Below, piece after piece: positions 1 through 6,544 of a stretch of DNA of 6,767 nt (its first letter is position 1; every line of letters begins with the position of its first letter). The position numbers and the translations under genes are program-made. The DNA comes from CALBPI01 sp039814545 (GTDB lineage: Bacteria > Pseudomonadota > Gammaproteobacteria > Steroidobacterales > Woeseiaceae): assembly GCA_039814545.1 (NCBI GenBank), contig JBCCBB010000119.1:1-6767 (forward strand), read 5' to 3'. Below the pieces are notes generated by a model. It was not told the DNA's origin, did no database searches, and saw nothing but the letters and a program-made list of their open reading frames with translations.

Positions 1-257
1 CCGAGGCGCTTGATCAGCGACTGGTAGCGCTCCTGGTCTTTCGACTTCAGGTAGTCGAGTAACTTGCGGCGCTTGTTCACCATCTTCAACAGGCCCAGAC
101 GCGAGTGGTGGTCTTTCTTATGCGAGTTGAAGTGGCCGGTCAGGTCAGTAATGCGGGCGGAGAGCAGCGCTACCTGGACTTCGGGCGAGCCCGTGTCCTT
201 GTCGTCCAGTCGATATTCTTCGACGATGCTGTTCTTCCGTTCGGTGGTCAGTGGCAT
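1..257 (-). CDS. rpsO: 30S ribosomal protein S15 (3' end cut by window edge)
   Basis: Ribosomal protein S15 is a small all-helical primary binder of 16S rRNA. It docks on the three-way junction of helices 20, 21 and 22 and starts assembly of the platform. The 85 complete codons here align end to end with E. coli S15 (89 aa): the DTGSPEVQVALL stretch (residues 21-32) and the block HKKDHHSRLGLL (46-57), which holds the rRNA-contacting Asp49 and Ser52, followed by RRKLLDYL (63-70). The frame runs off base 1 after Leu85, so about four C-terminal residues are missing from the window only; this is not a pseudogene. The ATG start at 257-255 matches the family N-terminus. A GGAG at 272-269 lies 11 nt upstream, rather far, preceded by a run of seven T. 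It is last of the visible genes; in relatives pnp follows. It has its own long leader (see 258-421). Confidence 0.97.
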   Translation of the reverse strand, partial: MPLTTERKNSIVEEYRLDDKDTGSPEVQVALLSARITDLTGHFNSHKKDHHSRLGLLKMVNKRRKLLDYLKSKDQERYQSLIKRL

Positions 258-421
258 GGCTCAAAATGCTCCAAAAAAACAATGCCCACGTCGGCCCCAC
301 TGTGCGCACGGCTCTGAGTCATCGGTGCCCAAAAGACACTGCGAGACCTCTCGGCCGCAGGCGACGAAACGCCAGACAGGGGTGCACACGCGAGCAGTCT
401 TGAATCTGTGTGTGCGATCAG
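258..421 (-). promoter_or_regulatory. Putative structured rpsO leader
   Basis: This non-coding stretch lies between a candidate promoter and the rpsO start. On the minus strand it contains several inverted repeats: GCACAC/GTGTGC (415-410 with 389-384), CTGCG/CGCAG (360-356 with 343-339), and UGCGCAC/GUGGGCA with one mismatch (308-302 with 289-283), the last followed by a T-run (279-273). GGCAU at 286-282 can instead pair with AUGCC at 257-253, which contains the start codon. Known from the family: in E. coli and other bacteria S15 represses its own translation by binding a structured rpsO leader. That this leader does so is inference; I did not recognise a specific S15 binding fold. Confidence 0.4.
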
Positions 422-422
422 C

Positions 423-437
423 CCGCTATTTTAGCGG
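423..437 (-). repeat. Tight inverted repeat (6-bp stem, 3-nt loop)
   Basis: CCGCTA and TAGCGG flank an AAA loop on the minus strand, a perfect hairpin 37 nt after the truB stop codon. There is no T-run on either side, so it is not an intrinsic terminator. In a read-through truB-rpsO message it could serve as a processing or stability hairpin; it also overlaps the candidate -10 of rpsO. Confidence 0.5.
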
Positions 438-457
438 CTTATTGGCCACAAGCACAA
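428..457 (-). promoter_or_regulatory. Candidate rpsO promoter
   Basis: On the minus strand a -10-like TAAAAT (433-428, one mismatch to consensus) is preceded after 18 nt by TTGTGC (457-452, only the TTG conserved). Transcription would start near base 421 and give a leader of roughly 165 nt. E. coli also has an rpsO promoter between truB and rpsO, which supports the placement. The -10 falls inside the perfect palindrome 423-437 and the -35 in the loop of the hairpin at 444-467, so either element could owe its sequence to RNA structure instead. Confidence 0.35.
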
Positions 458-474
458 TGCTGTGGCCTTTTTTT
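444..474 (+). terminator. Intrinsic terminator reading on the plus strand, at the end of truB
   Basis: GGCCACA (444-450) and TGTGGCC (461-467) form a GC-rich stem; the inner bases AGCA/TGCT (451-454 with 458-461) can extend it to 10 bp with one bulged A and a CAA loop. Seven T (468-474) follow on the plus strand, the shape of a Rho-independent terminator. On the minus strand the hairpin is followed by AATAAG, so it should not stop truB-rpsO transcription. It would terminate antisense RNA coming from the rpsO side before it enters truB. In the sense mRNA the same sequence is a stem-loop starting 6 nt after the truB stop. Confidence 0.55.
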
Positions 475-1424
475 CAAGGGTTTTTCAGGGCAAAAGTGCT
501 ACAGGCCCCAGCCATCACCCGGGACGGCACCAGGCGACCCGACGCTTCAAGCGTCGCCGTGCCCAGGAATGCCCCACTCTCGCTCGTTACGCGGACGTCT
601 GCGGGCTTGTGCCCGGGCCCCAGCCCGAGGCGCTGGCCCTGGCAAAACCGCGCCGCTTCGCTGTCAGACAACCTGACAACAGGCCAATCGCTGAGGCCGG
701 CATCAGTGGGCAGCAGCCAACCCTCGGGTAACGACCCGCCTGATTCCAGCGCTTCAAGCGCTTCCAGTGTGTGCATGGGGCCCACAAAGGGCGCCACTGC
801 CTCGCGCCGCAACCCCGCTGTGTGCGCCACGGTTCCCGCAGCTTGCGCCAGGTCTTCGACGAGCGTTCGGATGTAGGTGCCCTTGGAGCAGGTGACCCGC
901 AGCGAAAGCTGCTCGCTGTCGAGTGCCGTGATCTCGAGCAAGCGAATGTGAATGCGTCTCGCGGGACGGTCTACGGCCTGCCCCGCCCGAGCGAGCTCAT
1001 AGAGCCGCTTGCCCTCGTGCTTCAATGCCGAGTACATGGGCGGCACCTGATCCAGGTCACCCAGGAAGCCGTTGGCGAGCTGCTGCCAATCGGCCAGATC
1101 CAGATCGGGCAGCGGCTGCGCTCGCGTCACCTCGCCTTCTGTGTCGCCCGTGCTCGTGGCCTGGCCCAGCGCGGCCACCGCCGTGTAGGTCTTGTCAGCG
1201 TCGAGCAGCAACTGAGAAACGCGGGTCGCGTCACCAAAGCAGAGAGGCAGCATGCCTGAGGCTAACGGGTCCAAGCTGCCCGTATGGCCGGCCTTGCGCG
1301 CGGACAGAGCGCGACGCGCCCGTTGCAGCGCCTGGTTAGAACTGATCCCAAGCGGTTTGTCGAGCAGCAGGATGCCGTGCAGATCGCGCCACTGGCGGCG
1401 CTGACGGTCAGTCTTCGCCGTCAT
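474..1424 (-). CDS. truB: tRNA pseudouridine(55) synthase TruB
   Basis: TruB isomerises U55 to pseudouridine in the T-loop of elongator tRNAs and also acts as a tRNA folding chaperone. From the ATG at 1424 the protein is 316 aa (E. coli 314). Visible motifs: GILLLDKPLGISSN (17-30), AGHTGSLDPLASG (45-57) with the catalytic Asp52, KTYTA (78-82) with the active-site Tyr80, VPPMYSALK (127-135), and CSKGTYIRTL (179-188) with Tyr184 and Arg186. The region from about 250 onward fits the C-terminal PUA-like domain. The frame stays open upstream to 1568 inside rbfA, but those 48 residues are low-complexity and match nothing in the family, so the start at 1424 is chosen. It overlaps the end of rbfA by 17 nt and has only a weak GGGCG before the start, suggesting translational coupling. 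The stop codon sits beside the plus-strand terminator. Confidence 0.96.
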   Translation of the reverse strand: MTAKTDRQRRQWRDLHGILLLDKPLGISSNQALQRARRALSARKAGHTGSLDPLASGMLPLCFGDATRVSQLLLDADKTYTAVAALGQATSTGDTEGEVTRAQPLPDLDLADWQQLANGFLGDLDQVPPMYSALKHEGKRLYELARAGQAVDRPARRIHIRLLEITALDSEQLSLRVTCSKGTYIRTLVEDLAQAAGTVAHTAGLRREAVAPFVGPMHTLEALEALESGGSLPEGWLLPTDAGLSDWPVVRLSDSEAARFCQGQRLGLGPGHKPADVRVTSESGAFLGTATLEASGRLVPSRVMAGACSTFALKNP

Positions 1425-1785
1425 CGTCGCCCGGCTCGGGCGTGGTGGTGTCGGCAATGAGCCCCGACAAGTGGAAGCCCCGTGCGACGCTGTCGTCGTG
1501 GGCAAAGCGCAGCTCAGGCACCCGGCGCGAGCGGATTTCACGCCCCAGGCGGCTTCGCAGAAAGCCACCGGCAGCCTTGAGGCCTTCGAGCACAGGCGCG
1601 GGGTCTGCGTCGGGTGCCAAGGTCGAGAAGTAGACCTTGGCCACGGACAAATCCCCGCTTAGCTCGACGCTGCTGACGCTGACGCCCTCAAGCCGGGGGT
1701 CCTTGCTTTCGAAGCGCAGCAGCTCGTTGAGCACGCGCTGCACCTGGCCGCCCAGACGGGCCTGGCGTGAAAACTCTCGTGCCAC
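1408..1785 (-). CDS. rbfA: 30S ribosome-binding factor RbfA
   Basis: RbfA binds the nascent 30S subunit near the 5' helix 1 of 16S rRNA and helps late maturation; in E. coli it is also needed for cold adaptation. The 125-aa product (E. coli 133) begins MAREFSRQARLGGQVQ like the family and shows the KDPR motif (28-31), the strand after SGDLSVAKVY (43-52), and the type-II KH domain with its Ala-X-Gly kink at 72-74 before FLRSRLG and RRVPEL (88-92). A short acidic tail, DDDGED, closes it. The start is GTG at 1785-1783, chosen because it matches the conserved N-terminus. It lies 12 nt after the infB stop, with an AGG about 7 nt upstream as a weak ribosome binding site. The 3' end overlaps truB. 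Confidence 0.95.
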   Translation of the reverse strand: MAREFSRQARLGGQVQRVLNELLRFESKDPRLEGVSVSSVELSGDLSVAKVYFSTLAPDADPAPVLEGLKAAGGFLRSRLGREIRSRRVPELRFAHDDSVARGFHLSGLIADTTTPEPGDDDGED

Positions 1786-1797
1786 GCCGAAGCCTGC

Positions 1798-4305
1798 CTA
1801 GTCGATCGTGCGGGCAACCTCGACGCGCTCGAAGCACTCGATTTGGTCGCCGACTTTCACGTCGTTGTAGTTTCGAACGCCAATGCCACACTCTGTGCCG
1901 GCACGGACTTCATTGACGTCGTCCTTAAAGCGACGCAACGACTCGAGCTCACCCTCATAGATCACGACATTTTCACGCAGTACGCGGATCGGCAGCGACC
2001 GACGCACGAAGCCGTCGATAACCATGCAGCCCGCAACATTGCCGAACTTGGGCGAACGGAAGACATCGCGAACCTCAGCCAAGCCGACAATCTGCTCACG
2101 AACCTCGGGCGACAACAGACCGGAGACGGCCGCTTTCACGTCGTCGATGGCCTCGTAGATGATGCTGTAGTAGCGCACATCCACCTCGGCTTCCTTGATC
2201 ATGTCGCGCGCTGTGGCGTCGGCACGAACGTTGAAGCCGATAACAATCGCGTTTGAAGCCTGTGCCAGCGTGATGTCCGACTCGGTGATACCACCGACAC
2301 CAGACGTCACAACGTTGACCTTGACCTCGTCGTTGCTGATCGCCTGCAGCGAATCCTTCAGCGCCTCGGCACTGCCATTCACATCGGCCTTGATCATGAT
2401 CGACACGGTGACTTGCTCGCCTTCCGTCATCTGGCTGAAGACGTTCTCGAGCTTGGCCGCCTGCTGCTGCGCAAGCTTGGTGTCGCGCGCCTTGTTCTGG
2501 CGGAACTCAGCCACTTCACGCGCTTTGCGCTCATTCTCGACGACGAGCATTTCGTCGCCGGGCGCCGGCACGCCCGATAGACCCAACACAACAGCCGGCG
2601 TCGAAGGACCCGCCGTTCCCAGTGTCTGCTGCGCTTCGTCGAACATAGCGCGGATACGGCCGTGTTCTTCACCCGCGAGGATGTAGTCACTGCGCGACAG
2701 CGTGCCAGACTGGACCAGTACTGTTGCAACCGCACCGCGGCCTTTCTCGAGACTGCCTTCGACGACAATGCCCCGTGCCGGGCCGTCTGCGATGGCCTTG
2801 AGGTCCATGACCTCAGCCTGCAGCAGTACGGCTTCCAGCAACGCGTCGACGCCCTCACCCGTATGGGCCGAGACGTTCACAAACTGGCTTTCGCCGCCCC
2901 ATTCTTCGGGGATGACTTCGTGCTGCGAGAGCTCGTTACGCACTCGCTCCGGGTCGGCGTCGTCGCGGTCAATCTTGTTAACGGCAACAACGATCGGTAC
3001 GCCCGCAGCTTTCGAGTGCTGAACGGCTTCGATTGTCTGCGGCATGACACCGTCATCGGCGGCCACCACGAGGATGACAATGTCCGTCGCCTGGGCGCCG
3101 CGTGCACGCATGGCCGTGAAGGCGGCGTGGCCCGGCGTATCCAGGAAGCAGATCTCGCCATTGTCGGTTGCCACCTTGTAGGCGCCAATGTGCTGCGTGA
3201 TCCCGCCTGCTTCGCCTGCGGCGACGCGTGCGGCGCGGATGTAGTCGAGCAACGACGTCTTGCCGTGGTCAACGTGGCCCATGATCGTAACCACGGGCGG
3301 CCGCGTGATGGCATCGCCTTCACCGGTTTCAGCAACGTCGGCAAGCAGTTCTTCGTCGACAGAGCTGTCGCTCACGGGCTTGGCGACATGGCCCAGCTCT
3401 TCAACGACCAGTGTGGCGGTGTCCTGATCAATGGTCTGGTTAATCGTGACCATCGCACCCATTCCCATGAGCGCCTTGATGACTTCGGTTGCCTTAACCG
3501 CCATGCGCTGGGAAAGCTCGCCGACAGTGATGGTTTCGGGGATCTCGACGTCGCGAATCACGGGCGCCGTCGGGCGCTCGAAACCGTGCTGTGTATCCAC
3601 GTTGACGCCCGCGGCACGACGACGCGTCTGAGCCGGACGCTTGCGCTTGCGGCGGCCACTCTTGTCGCCCGCCACGTGCAGCTCTTTGCGGCCGTACTTG
3701 GTCTTTTCTTTGCGTGCGGCCAGCGCTTCGCGCTCGGCGCGCTCGCGCTGTTCACGCTCTTCGCGCTCGCGGCGGTCTTTCTCGGCCTGCTCGGCTTCGA
3801 CGCGACGGCGTTCGCTTTCTTCGGCGCGCTGCCGCGCAGCCTCTTCGGCCTCACGCGCTTCGCGCTCACGTTCTTCAACCGCACGGCGTTCTGCGGCGTC
3901 CTGCTCTTCCTTGGCGCGTGCCTCTTCTTCTTCGCGCTCGCGACGCACCTGGTCCAGCTCTTCCTGCTGGACCCGTGCCTGCTCTTCGAGCACATCGCGC
4001 TTGATGTAGGTGCGCTTCTTGCGAACCTCGACGGCGACCGTGCGTGCGCTGCCCTTGTTGCCGGACATGCGCAGCTCGCTCTGCGACTTGCGCTTGAGCG
4101 TGATCTTGCGCGGTGCCGCTGTGAGCTTGCCCTCGTCCTTGCCGTGCTGGCGGCGCAGGTAACCGAGCAACTCCATCTTCGCGTCTTCGCTGATGGTGTC
4201 ATCCGCACCCGCAACCTGGATGCCCGCCTCGTCAAGCTGCGTGAGCAGCTTTTCTACGGGGACCTTAAGCACCTCGGCGAATTGTGAAACGGTCACTTCA
4301 GCCAT
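1798..4305 (-). CDS. infB: Translation initiation factor IF-2
   Basis: IF2 is the GTPase that recruits fMet-tRNAfMet to the 30S subunit and promotes 50S joining. The 835-aa protein (E. coli 890) has an N-terminal IF2_N helical domain (about 1-55), the conserved VRKKRTYIKRD segment (94-104), a highly charged Glu/Arg-rich helix (about 104-200), a basic stretch (217-230), and a second IF2_N domain (about 250-305). The G domain follows: G1 GHVDHGKT (343-350), G2 around Thr370 in GGITQH, G3 DTPGH (389-393), G4 NKID (443-446) and G5 at SAHTG (479-483). Domains II, III and the fMet-tRNA-binding C2 domain (from about 740) complete it, with EVRDVFRSPKFGNVAGC at 744-760. The ATG at 4305 has a good GGAG (4317-4314) 8 nt upstream. 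It lies 35 bp after nusA. Met80 could be an internal start giving a shorter isoform, as E. coli IF2 has, but this is unproven. Confidence 0.98.
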   Translation of the reverse strand: MAEVTVSQFAEVLKVPVEKLLTQLDEAGIQVAGADDTISEDAKMELLGYLRRQHGKDEGKLTAAPRKITLKRKSQSELRMSGNKGSARTVAVEVRKKRTYIKRDVLEEQARVQQEELDQVRREREEEEARAKEEQDAAERRAVEEREREAREAEEAARQRAEESERRRVEAEQAEKDRREREEREQRERAEREALAARKEKTKYGRKELHVAGDKSGRRKRKRPAQTRRRAAGVNVDTQHGFERPTAPVIRDVEIPETITVGELSQRMAVKATEVIKALMGMGAMVTINQTIDQDTATLVVEELGHVAKPVSDSSVDEELLADVAETGEGDAITRPPVVTIMGHVDHGKTSLLDYIRAARVAAGEAGGITQHIGAYKVATDNGEICFLDTPGHAAFTAMRARGAQATDIVILVVAADDGVMPQTIEAVQHSKAAGVPIVVAVNKIDRDDADPERVRNELSQHEVIPEEWGGESQFVNVSAHTGEGVDALLEAVLLQAEVMDLKAIADGPARGIVVEGSLEKGRGAVATVLVQSGTLSRSDYILAGEEHGRIRAMFDEAQQTLGTAGPSTPAVVLGLSGVPAPGDEMLVVENERKAREVAEFRQNKARDTKLAQQQAAKLENVFSQMTEGEQVTVSIMIKADVNGSAEALKDSLQAISNDEVKVNVVTSGVGGITESDITLAQASNAIVIGFNVRADATARDMIKEAEVDVRYYSIIYEAIDDVKAAVSGLLSPEVREQIVGLAEVRDVFRSPKFGNVAGCMVIDGFVRRSLPIRVLRENVVIYEGELESLRRFKDDVNEVRAGTECGIGVRNYNDVKVGDQIECFERVEVARTID
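3706..3996 (-). repeat. Low-complexity charged-helix segment of infB
   Basis: Codons for residues about 104-200 of IF2 are nearly all Glu, Arg, Ala, Gln and Lys, so the DNA repeats GCGCTC/GCGCGA-like hexamers without an exact period. This is the variable linker helix of IF2, expected to be a long, solvent-exposed, coiled-coil-like rod. It is the part of the gene most likely to vary in length between strains. Confidence 0.7.
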
Positions 4306-4313
4306 TCATATCT

Positions 4314-4336
4314 CTCCACGCATCCGCGTTTCGCGG
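4314..4336 (-). promoter_or_regulatory. nusA-infB intercistronic hairpin and infB ribosome binding site
   Basis: In the 35-bp gap the minus strand carries a perfect CCGCG-AAA-CGCGG hairpin (4336-4324), then the Shine-Dalgarno GGAG (4317-4314), 8 nt before the infB ATG. There is no T-run, so it is not a terminator. It may insulate infB initiation or serve as a processing site; the sequence alone cannot decide. Confidence 0.5.
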
Positions 4337-4340
4337 TTGC

Positions 4341-5870
4341 TTAACCTGCCTGCTCCTGCTCCGCGGGAGCGGCTTCTTCCGCTTCCTCGAACCAGTGTGC
4401 GCGCGCCGCCATGATCAGCTTGCCGGCGTCTTCTTCACTCATCTCGACCACTTCGAGCAGATCATCTGTGGCCTGCTCAGCCAGGTCGTCACGGGTCACG
4501 ATGCCACCGGCAGCCAGTGTGGCGGCCAGGGTTTCGTCCATGCCCTCGACGTCGAACAGGTCGGCAGCAGGCGCGGCCTGCTCGATCACCTCTTCGCTGG
4601 CAATGGCCTGCGTCAGCAGCACGTCACGTGCACGGCTGCGAAGCTCGTCGACCACGTCTTCGTCAAACTCTTCGATGGCCACGAGTTCCGACGCGGGCAC
4701 GTAGGCGATTTCCTCGATACTCGAGAAGCCTTCCTGCACCAGGATCATGGCCACTTCCGAGTCAACGTCGAGCTGCTTCATGAACACTTCGGAGAGCTCA
4801 CGCATTTCGGCTTCGCTCTTCGCCTCGGCGTCCGCCTCGGTCATGACATTGAGTTCCCAGCCCGTCAGCTCGCTGGCCAGACGAATGTTCTGACCGCCGC
4901 GCCCGATGGCTTGCGACAGTTTGTCCTCGTCAACCGCGATATCCATGCTGTGCTTGTCTTCATCGACAACGATCGACACGACCTCGGCCGGCGACATCGC
5001 GTTGACCACAAATTGGGCGGCGTTCTCGTCGTGCAGGATGATGTCGACACGCTCGCCGGCGAGCTCATTGGAAACCGCCTGGACGCGCGAACCGCGCATA
5101 CCGACGCAAGCGCCAACCGGATCGATGCGGTTGTCGTTGCTCTTCACAGCGATCTTGGCGCGCAAACCCGGGTCGCGAGCAGCCGCGAGGATCTCGATGA
5201 GGCCCTGGCCCACTTCGGGCACTTCCAGTTGGAACAGATCAACGAGGAATTCTGGTGCTGTCCGACTCATGAACAGCTGCGGGCCGCGCGGCTCCGAGCG
5301 CACTTCGATGAGGCGCGCCTTGATACGGTCATGCTGGCGCACGGGCTCACGCGGCAGCATGTGCTCACGCGGAATGAAGCCCTCGGCGGTGCCGCCCAGG
5401 TCAACGTAGACGCCATTGCGGTCTACGCGCTTAACGATGCCGCTGAGCATCTCATCGACACGGTCTTCGTATTCTTCGACGATCTTCGCGCGCTCGGCTT
5501 CGCGGACGCGTTGCACAATGACCTGCTTGGCCGTCTGTGCCGCGATGCGACCAAATTCGACCGACTCGATGGGCACTTCGACGAAGCCATCGACTTCCGC
5601 GTTTGGGTCCACATCGACGGCATCGATCATGCGCAGTTCGCGCTCGGGCTCCTCGAGCTCCGTCGATTCGTCGGCGAACACTTTCCAGCGACGGAACGTG
5701 TCGTACTCGCCCGACTCGCGGTCGATCGCCACGCGGACCTCGATGTCGTCGCCGTGACGCTTGCGCGTGGCCGAAGCCAGCGCCGCCTCCATCGCTTCAA
5801 AAATGATCTCGCGGTCGACGCCCTTCTCGTTCGAGACGGCATCGATCACCATCAGCATTTCTTTACTCAT
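4341..5870 (-). CDS. nusA: Transcription termination/antitermination factor NusA
   Basis: NusA binds RNA polymerase near the RNA exit channel, prolongs hairpin pauses, stimulates intrinsic termination and takes part in rRNA antitermination. The 509-aa protein (E. coli 495) shows the RNA-polymerase-binding N-domain (1 to about 130), the S1 domain (about 137-200, GIVKRVDRNGVYVDLGG then EGFIPREHMLPRE), KH1 with the near-invariant NRIDPVGACVGMRGSRVQAV (247-266), KH2 with IGRGGQNIRLASELTGW (322-338), and two acidic repeats, AR1 (about 365-425) and AR2 (about 438-494, ending GKLIMAARAHWF). AR2 resembles the E. coli repeat that contacts the alpha C-terminal domain. A Glu/Ala-rich tail of 15 residues follows. 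The ATG at 5870 matches the family start; the ribosome binding site is weak (GCAGAGCGAG just before it). It lies 35 bp after rimP. In E. coli NusA represses its own operon, which fits the terminators found in the rimP leader. Confidence 0.98.
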   Translation of the reverse strand: MSKEMLMVIDAVSNEKGVDREIIFEAMEAALASATRKRHGDDIEVRVAIDRESGEYDTFRRWKVFADESTELEEPERELRMIDAVDVDPNAEVDGFVEVPIESVEFGRIAAQTAKQVIVQRVREAERAKIVEEYEDRVDEMLSGIVKRVDRNGVYVDLGGTAEGFIPREHMLPREPVRQHDRIKARLIEVRSEPRGPQLFMSRTAPEFLVDLFQLEVPEVGQGLIEILAAARDPGLRAKIAVKSNDNRIDPVGACVGMRGSRVQAVSNELAGERVDIILHDENAAQFVVNAMSPAEVVSIVVDEDKHSMDIAVDEDKLSQAIGRGGQNIRLASELTGWELNVMTEADAEAKSEAEMRELSEVFMKQLDVDSEVAMILVQEGFSSIEEIAYVPASELVAIEEFDEDVVDELRSRARDVLLTQAIASEEVIEQAAPAADLFDVEGMDETLAATLAAGGIVTRDDLAEQATDDLLEVVEMSEEDAGKLIMAARAHWFEEAEEAAPAEQEQAG

Positions 5871-5905
5871 ATCTCGCTCTGCCTGCGATTGTGCAATTCA
5901 GCGCC

Positions 5906-6355
5906 TCAGATCTCGGGGACCAGCTGCGCCGATTCAATCTTCTCCAGCGGCAGCCGATGGATGTCCCCATCGACGTCCAGCAGGACGATCTCGTCTTCCA
6001 AACCTGACAGCCGGCCCTTGATGCGCCGCCTGCCCTGAAAACCCTTCTGCATGACCACGCGTGCCAAGGCACCCACGTAGCGCTCGTAGTGCGACGGCCG
6101 CCGCAGCGGGCGGTCCAGACCCGGGGAAGACATCTCCAGGTAATACTCACCTGGCACCGGATCTTCCACGTCCAGCACACCGCTGACGGCGTTGCTCGCG
6201 CGCGCGCAGTCATCGAGCGTGATGCCGTTCTCTCCGTCGATAAACAGCCGCAAAGTACTGCGCCCGCCCTTCGACTCGAACTCAACATCAATGAGCTCAT
6301 AGCCCTCGCGTTCGAGCACGGGGGCCAACAAGGCTTCGATCTCGTCGCTGAGCAT
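5906..6355 (-). CDS. rimP: Ribosome maturation factor RimP
   Basis: RimP binds free 30S precursors and speeds the assembly of the S12 region. The product from the ATG at 6355 is 149 aa, almost exactly the E. coli length (150). The N-terminal alpha/beta domain includes GYELIDVEFE (18-27) and TLRLFIDGENGITLDDCA (34-51); the family signature YYLEMSSPGLDRPL is at 71-84; the C-terminal SH3-like domain spans about 86-149 and ends LEKIESAQLVPEI. The start at 6355 is preferred because GGGAG (6368-6364) lies 8 nt upstream and the length fits. A TTG nine codons further upstream is in frame, but it would fall at the foot of a terminator hairpin. It is the first protein gene of the operon, behind a leader with two potential attenuators. 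Confidence 0.96.
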   Translation of the reverse strand: MLSDEIEALLAPVLEREGYELIDVEFESKGGRSTLRLFIDGENGITLDDCARASNAVSGVLDVEDPVPGEYYLEMSSPGLDRPLRRPSHYERYVGALARVVMQKGFQGRRRIKGRLSGLEDEIVLLDVDGDIHRLPLEKIESAQLVPEI

Positions 6356-6380
6356 CTCGCCAACTCCCGTCGCCACAACC

Positions 6381-6404
6381 AAAAAATGGGCACAAGGCCC
6401 ATTT
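6381..6404 (-). terminator. Second leader terminator, just before the rimP ribosome binding site
   Basis: AAATGGGC (6404-6397) and GCCCATTT (6391-6384) form a perfect 8-bp stem with a CUUGU loop on the minus strand, and the T-run continues to 6381. The GGGAG of rimP begins 13 nt further on. If fully efficient it would switch off the whole operon, so it is best read as a conditional or leaky attenuator. Confidence 0.7.
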
Positions 6405-6414
6405 CACATCTCTA

Positions 6415-6446
6415 GCCCCGCCGTGCTGCTGCACCAATCGCCGGGC
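6415..6446 (-). repeat. Imperfect inverted repeat between the two leader terminators
   Basis: Minus-strand GCCC (6446-6443) can pair with GGGC (6418-6415), and inside it GTGC (6434-6431) with GCAC (6426-6423) around an AGCA loop. This gives an extended, interrupted hairpin between the two terminators. Its role is unknown; it may only be part of the leader fold. Confidence 0.35.
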
Positions 6447-6470
6447 AAACAAAAAGCCCCAGAGGGGCCT
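6447..6470 (-). terminator. First leader terminator upstream of rimP
   Basis: On the minus strand GCCCC (6468-6464) and GGGGC (6460-6456) pair around a UCU loop; a G-U and an A-U pair extend the foot. TTTTTGTTT (6455-6447) follows. This is a good Rho-independent terminator about 100 nt after the predicted start site. It would release a short RNA of about 120 nt unless transcription reads through to rimP. Confidence 0.75.
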
Positions 6471-6479
6471 CAATGTCCT

Positions 6480-6502
6480 GCGAGCATCCACTAAGGGCTC
6501 GC
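6480..6502 (-). repeat. Leader hairpin overlapping a possible antiterminator strand
   Basis: GCGAGC (6502-6497) and GCTCGC (6485-6480) form a 6-bp stem with an 11-nt loop just before the first terminator. The overlapping GAGCCC (6500-6495) can instead pair with GGGCTT (6459-6454) of the terminator's 3' arm. Confidence 0.4.
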
Positions 6503-6544
6503 GTCCTGTCTGTCGGGTCGTTGCTATGGCGACGTGTCTTGCAC

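Noticed and set aside
64..876. 270-codon plus-strand frame across rpsO, the gap and the truB 3' end
   Set aside because: It crosses two genes and a regulatory gap, has a Ser/Arg/Pro-rich composition typical of shadow frames, and contains the plus-strand terminator and its T-run.
1425..1568. 48-residue N-terminal extension of truB
   Set aside because: It lies wholly within rbfA in another frame, is not TruB-like, and the 316-aa form from 1424 matches the family length.
2662..4287. 541-codon open frame on the plus strand opposite infB
   Set aside because: It is in exact antisense register with the infB codons. In that register stops arise only from sense TTA, CTA and TCA codons, which a GC-rich gene avoids. 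The product is low-complexity and resembles no family, while infB on the other strand is unmistakable.
4284..6038. 584-codon open frame on the plus strand opposite nusA
   Set aside because: Same in-register antisense effect as over infB; nusA carries all family motifs and the plus-strand product has no recognisable domain.
6356..6382. Upstream in-frame TTG start for rimP (158 aa)
   Set aside because: It falls at the foot of a terminator hairpin and lacks a ribosome binding site, whereas the ATG at 6355 has GGGAG at 8 nt and gives the usual length.
6462..6488. Five-codon minus-strand reading frame (MLAGH) before the first leader terminator, as a leader peptide
   Set aside because: It has no convincing ribosome binding site and no run of regulatory codons, so peptide-based attenuation is not supported.
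6297..6491. Small minus-strand frame in the rimP leader
   Set aside because: It overlaps rimP out of frame and passes through both terminators and their T-runs. No family resemblance was seen.
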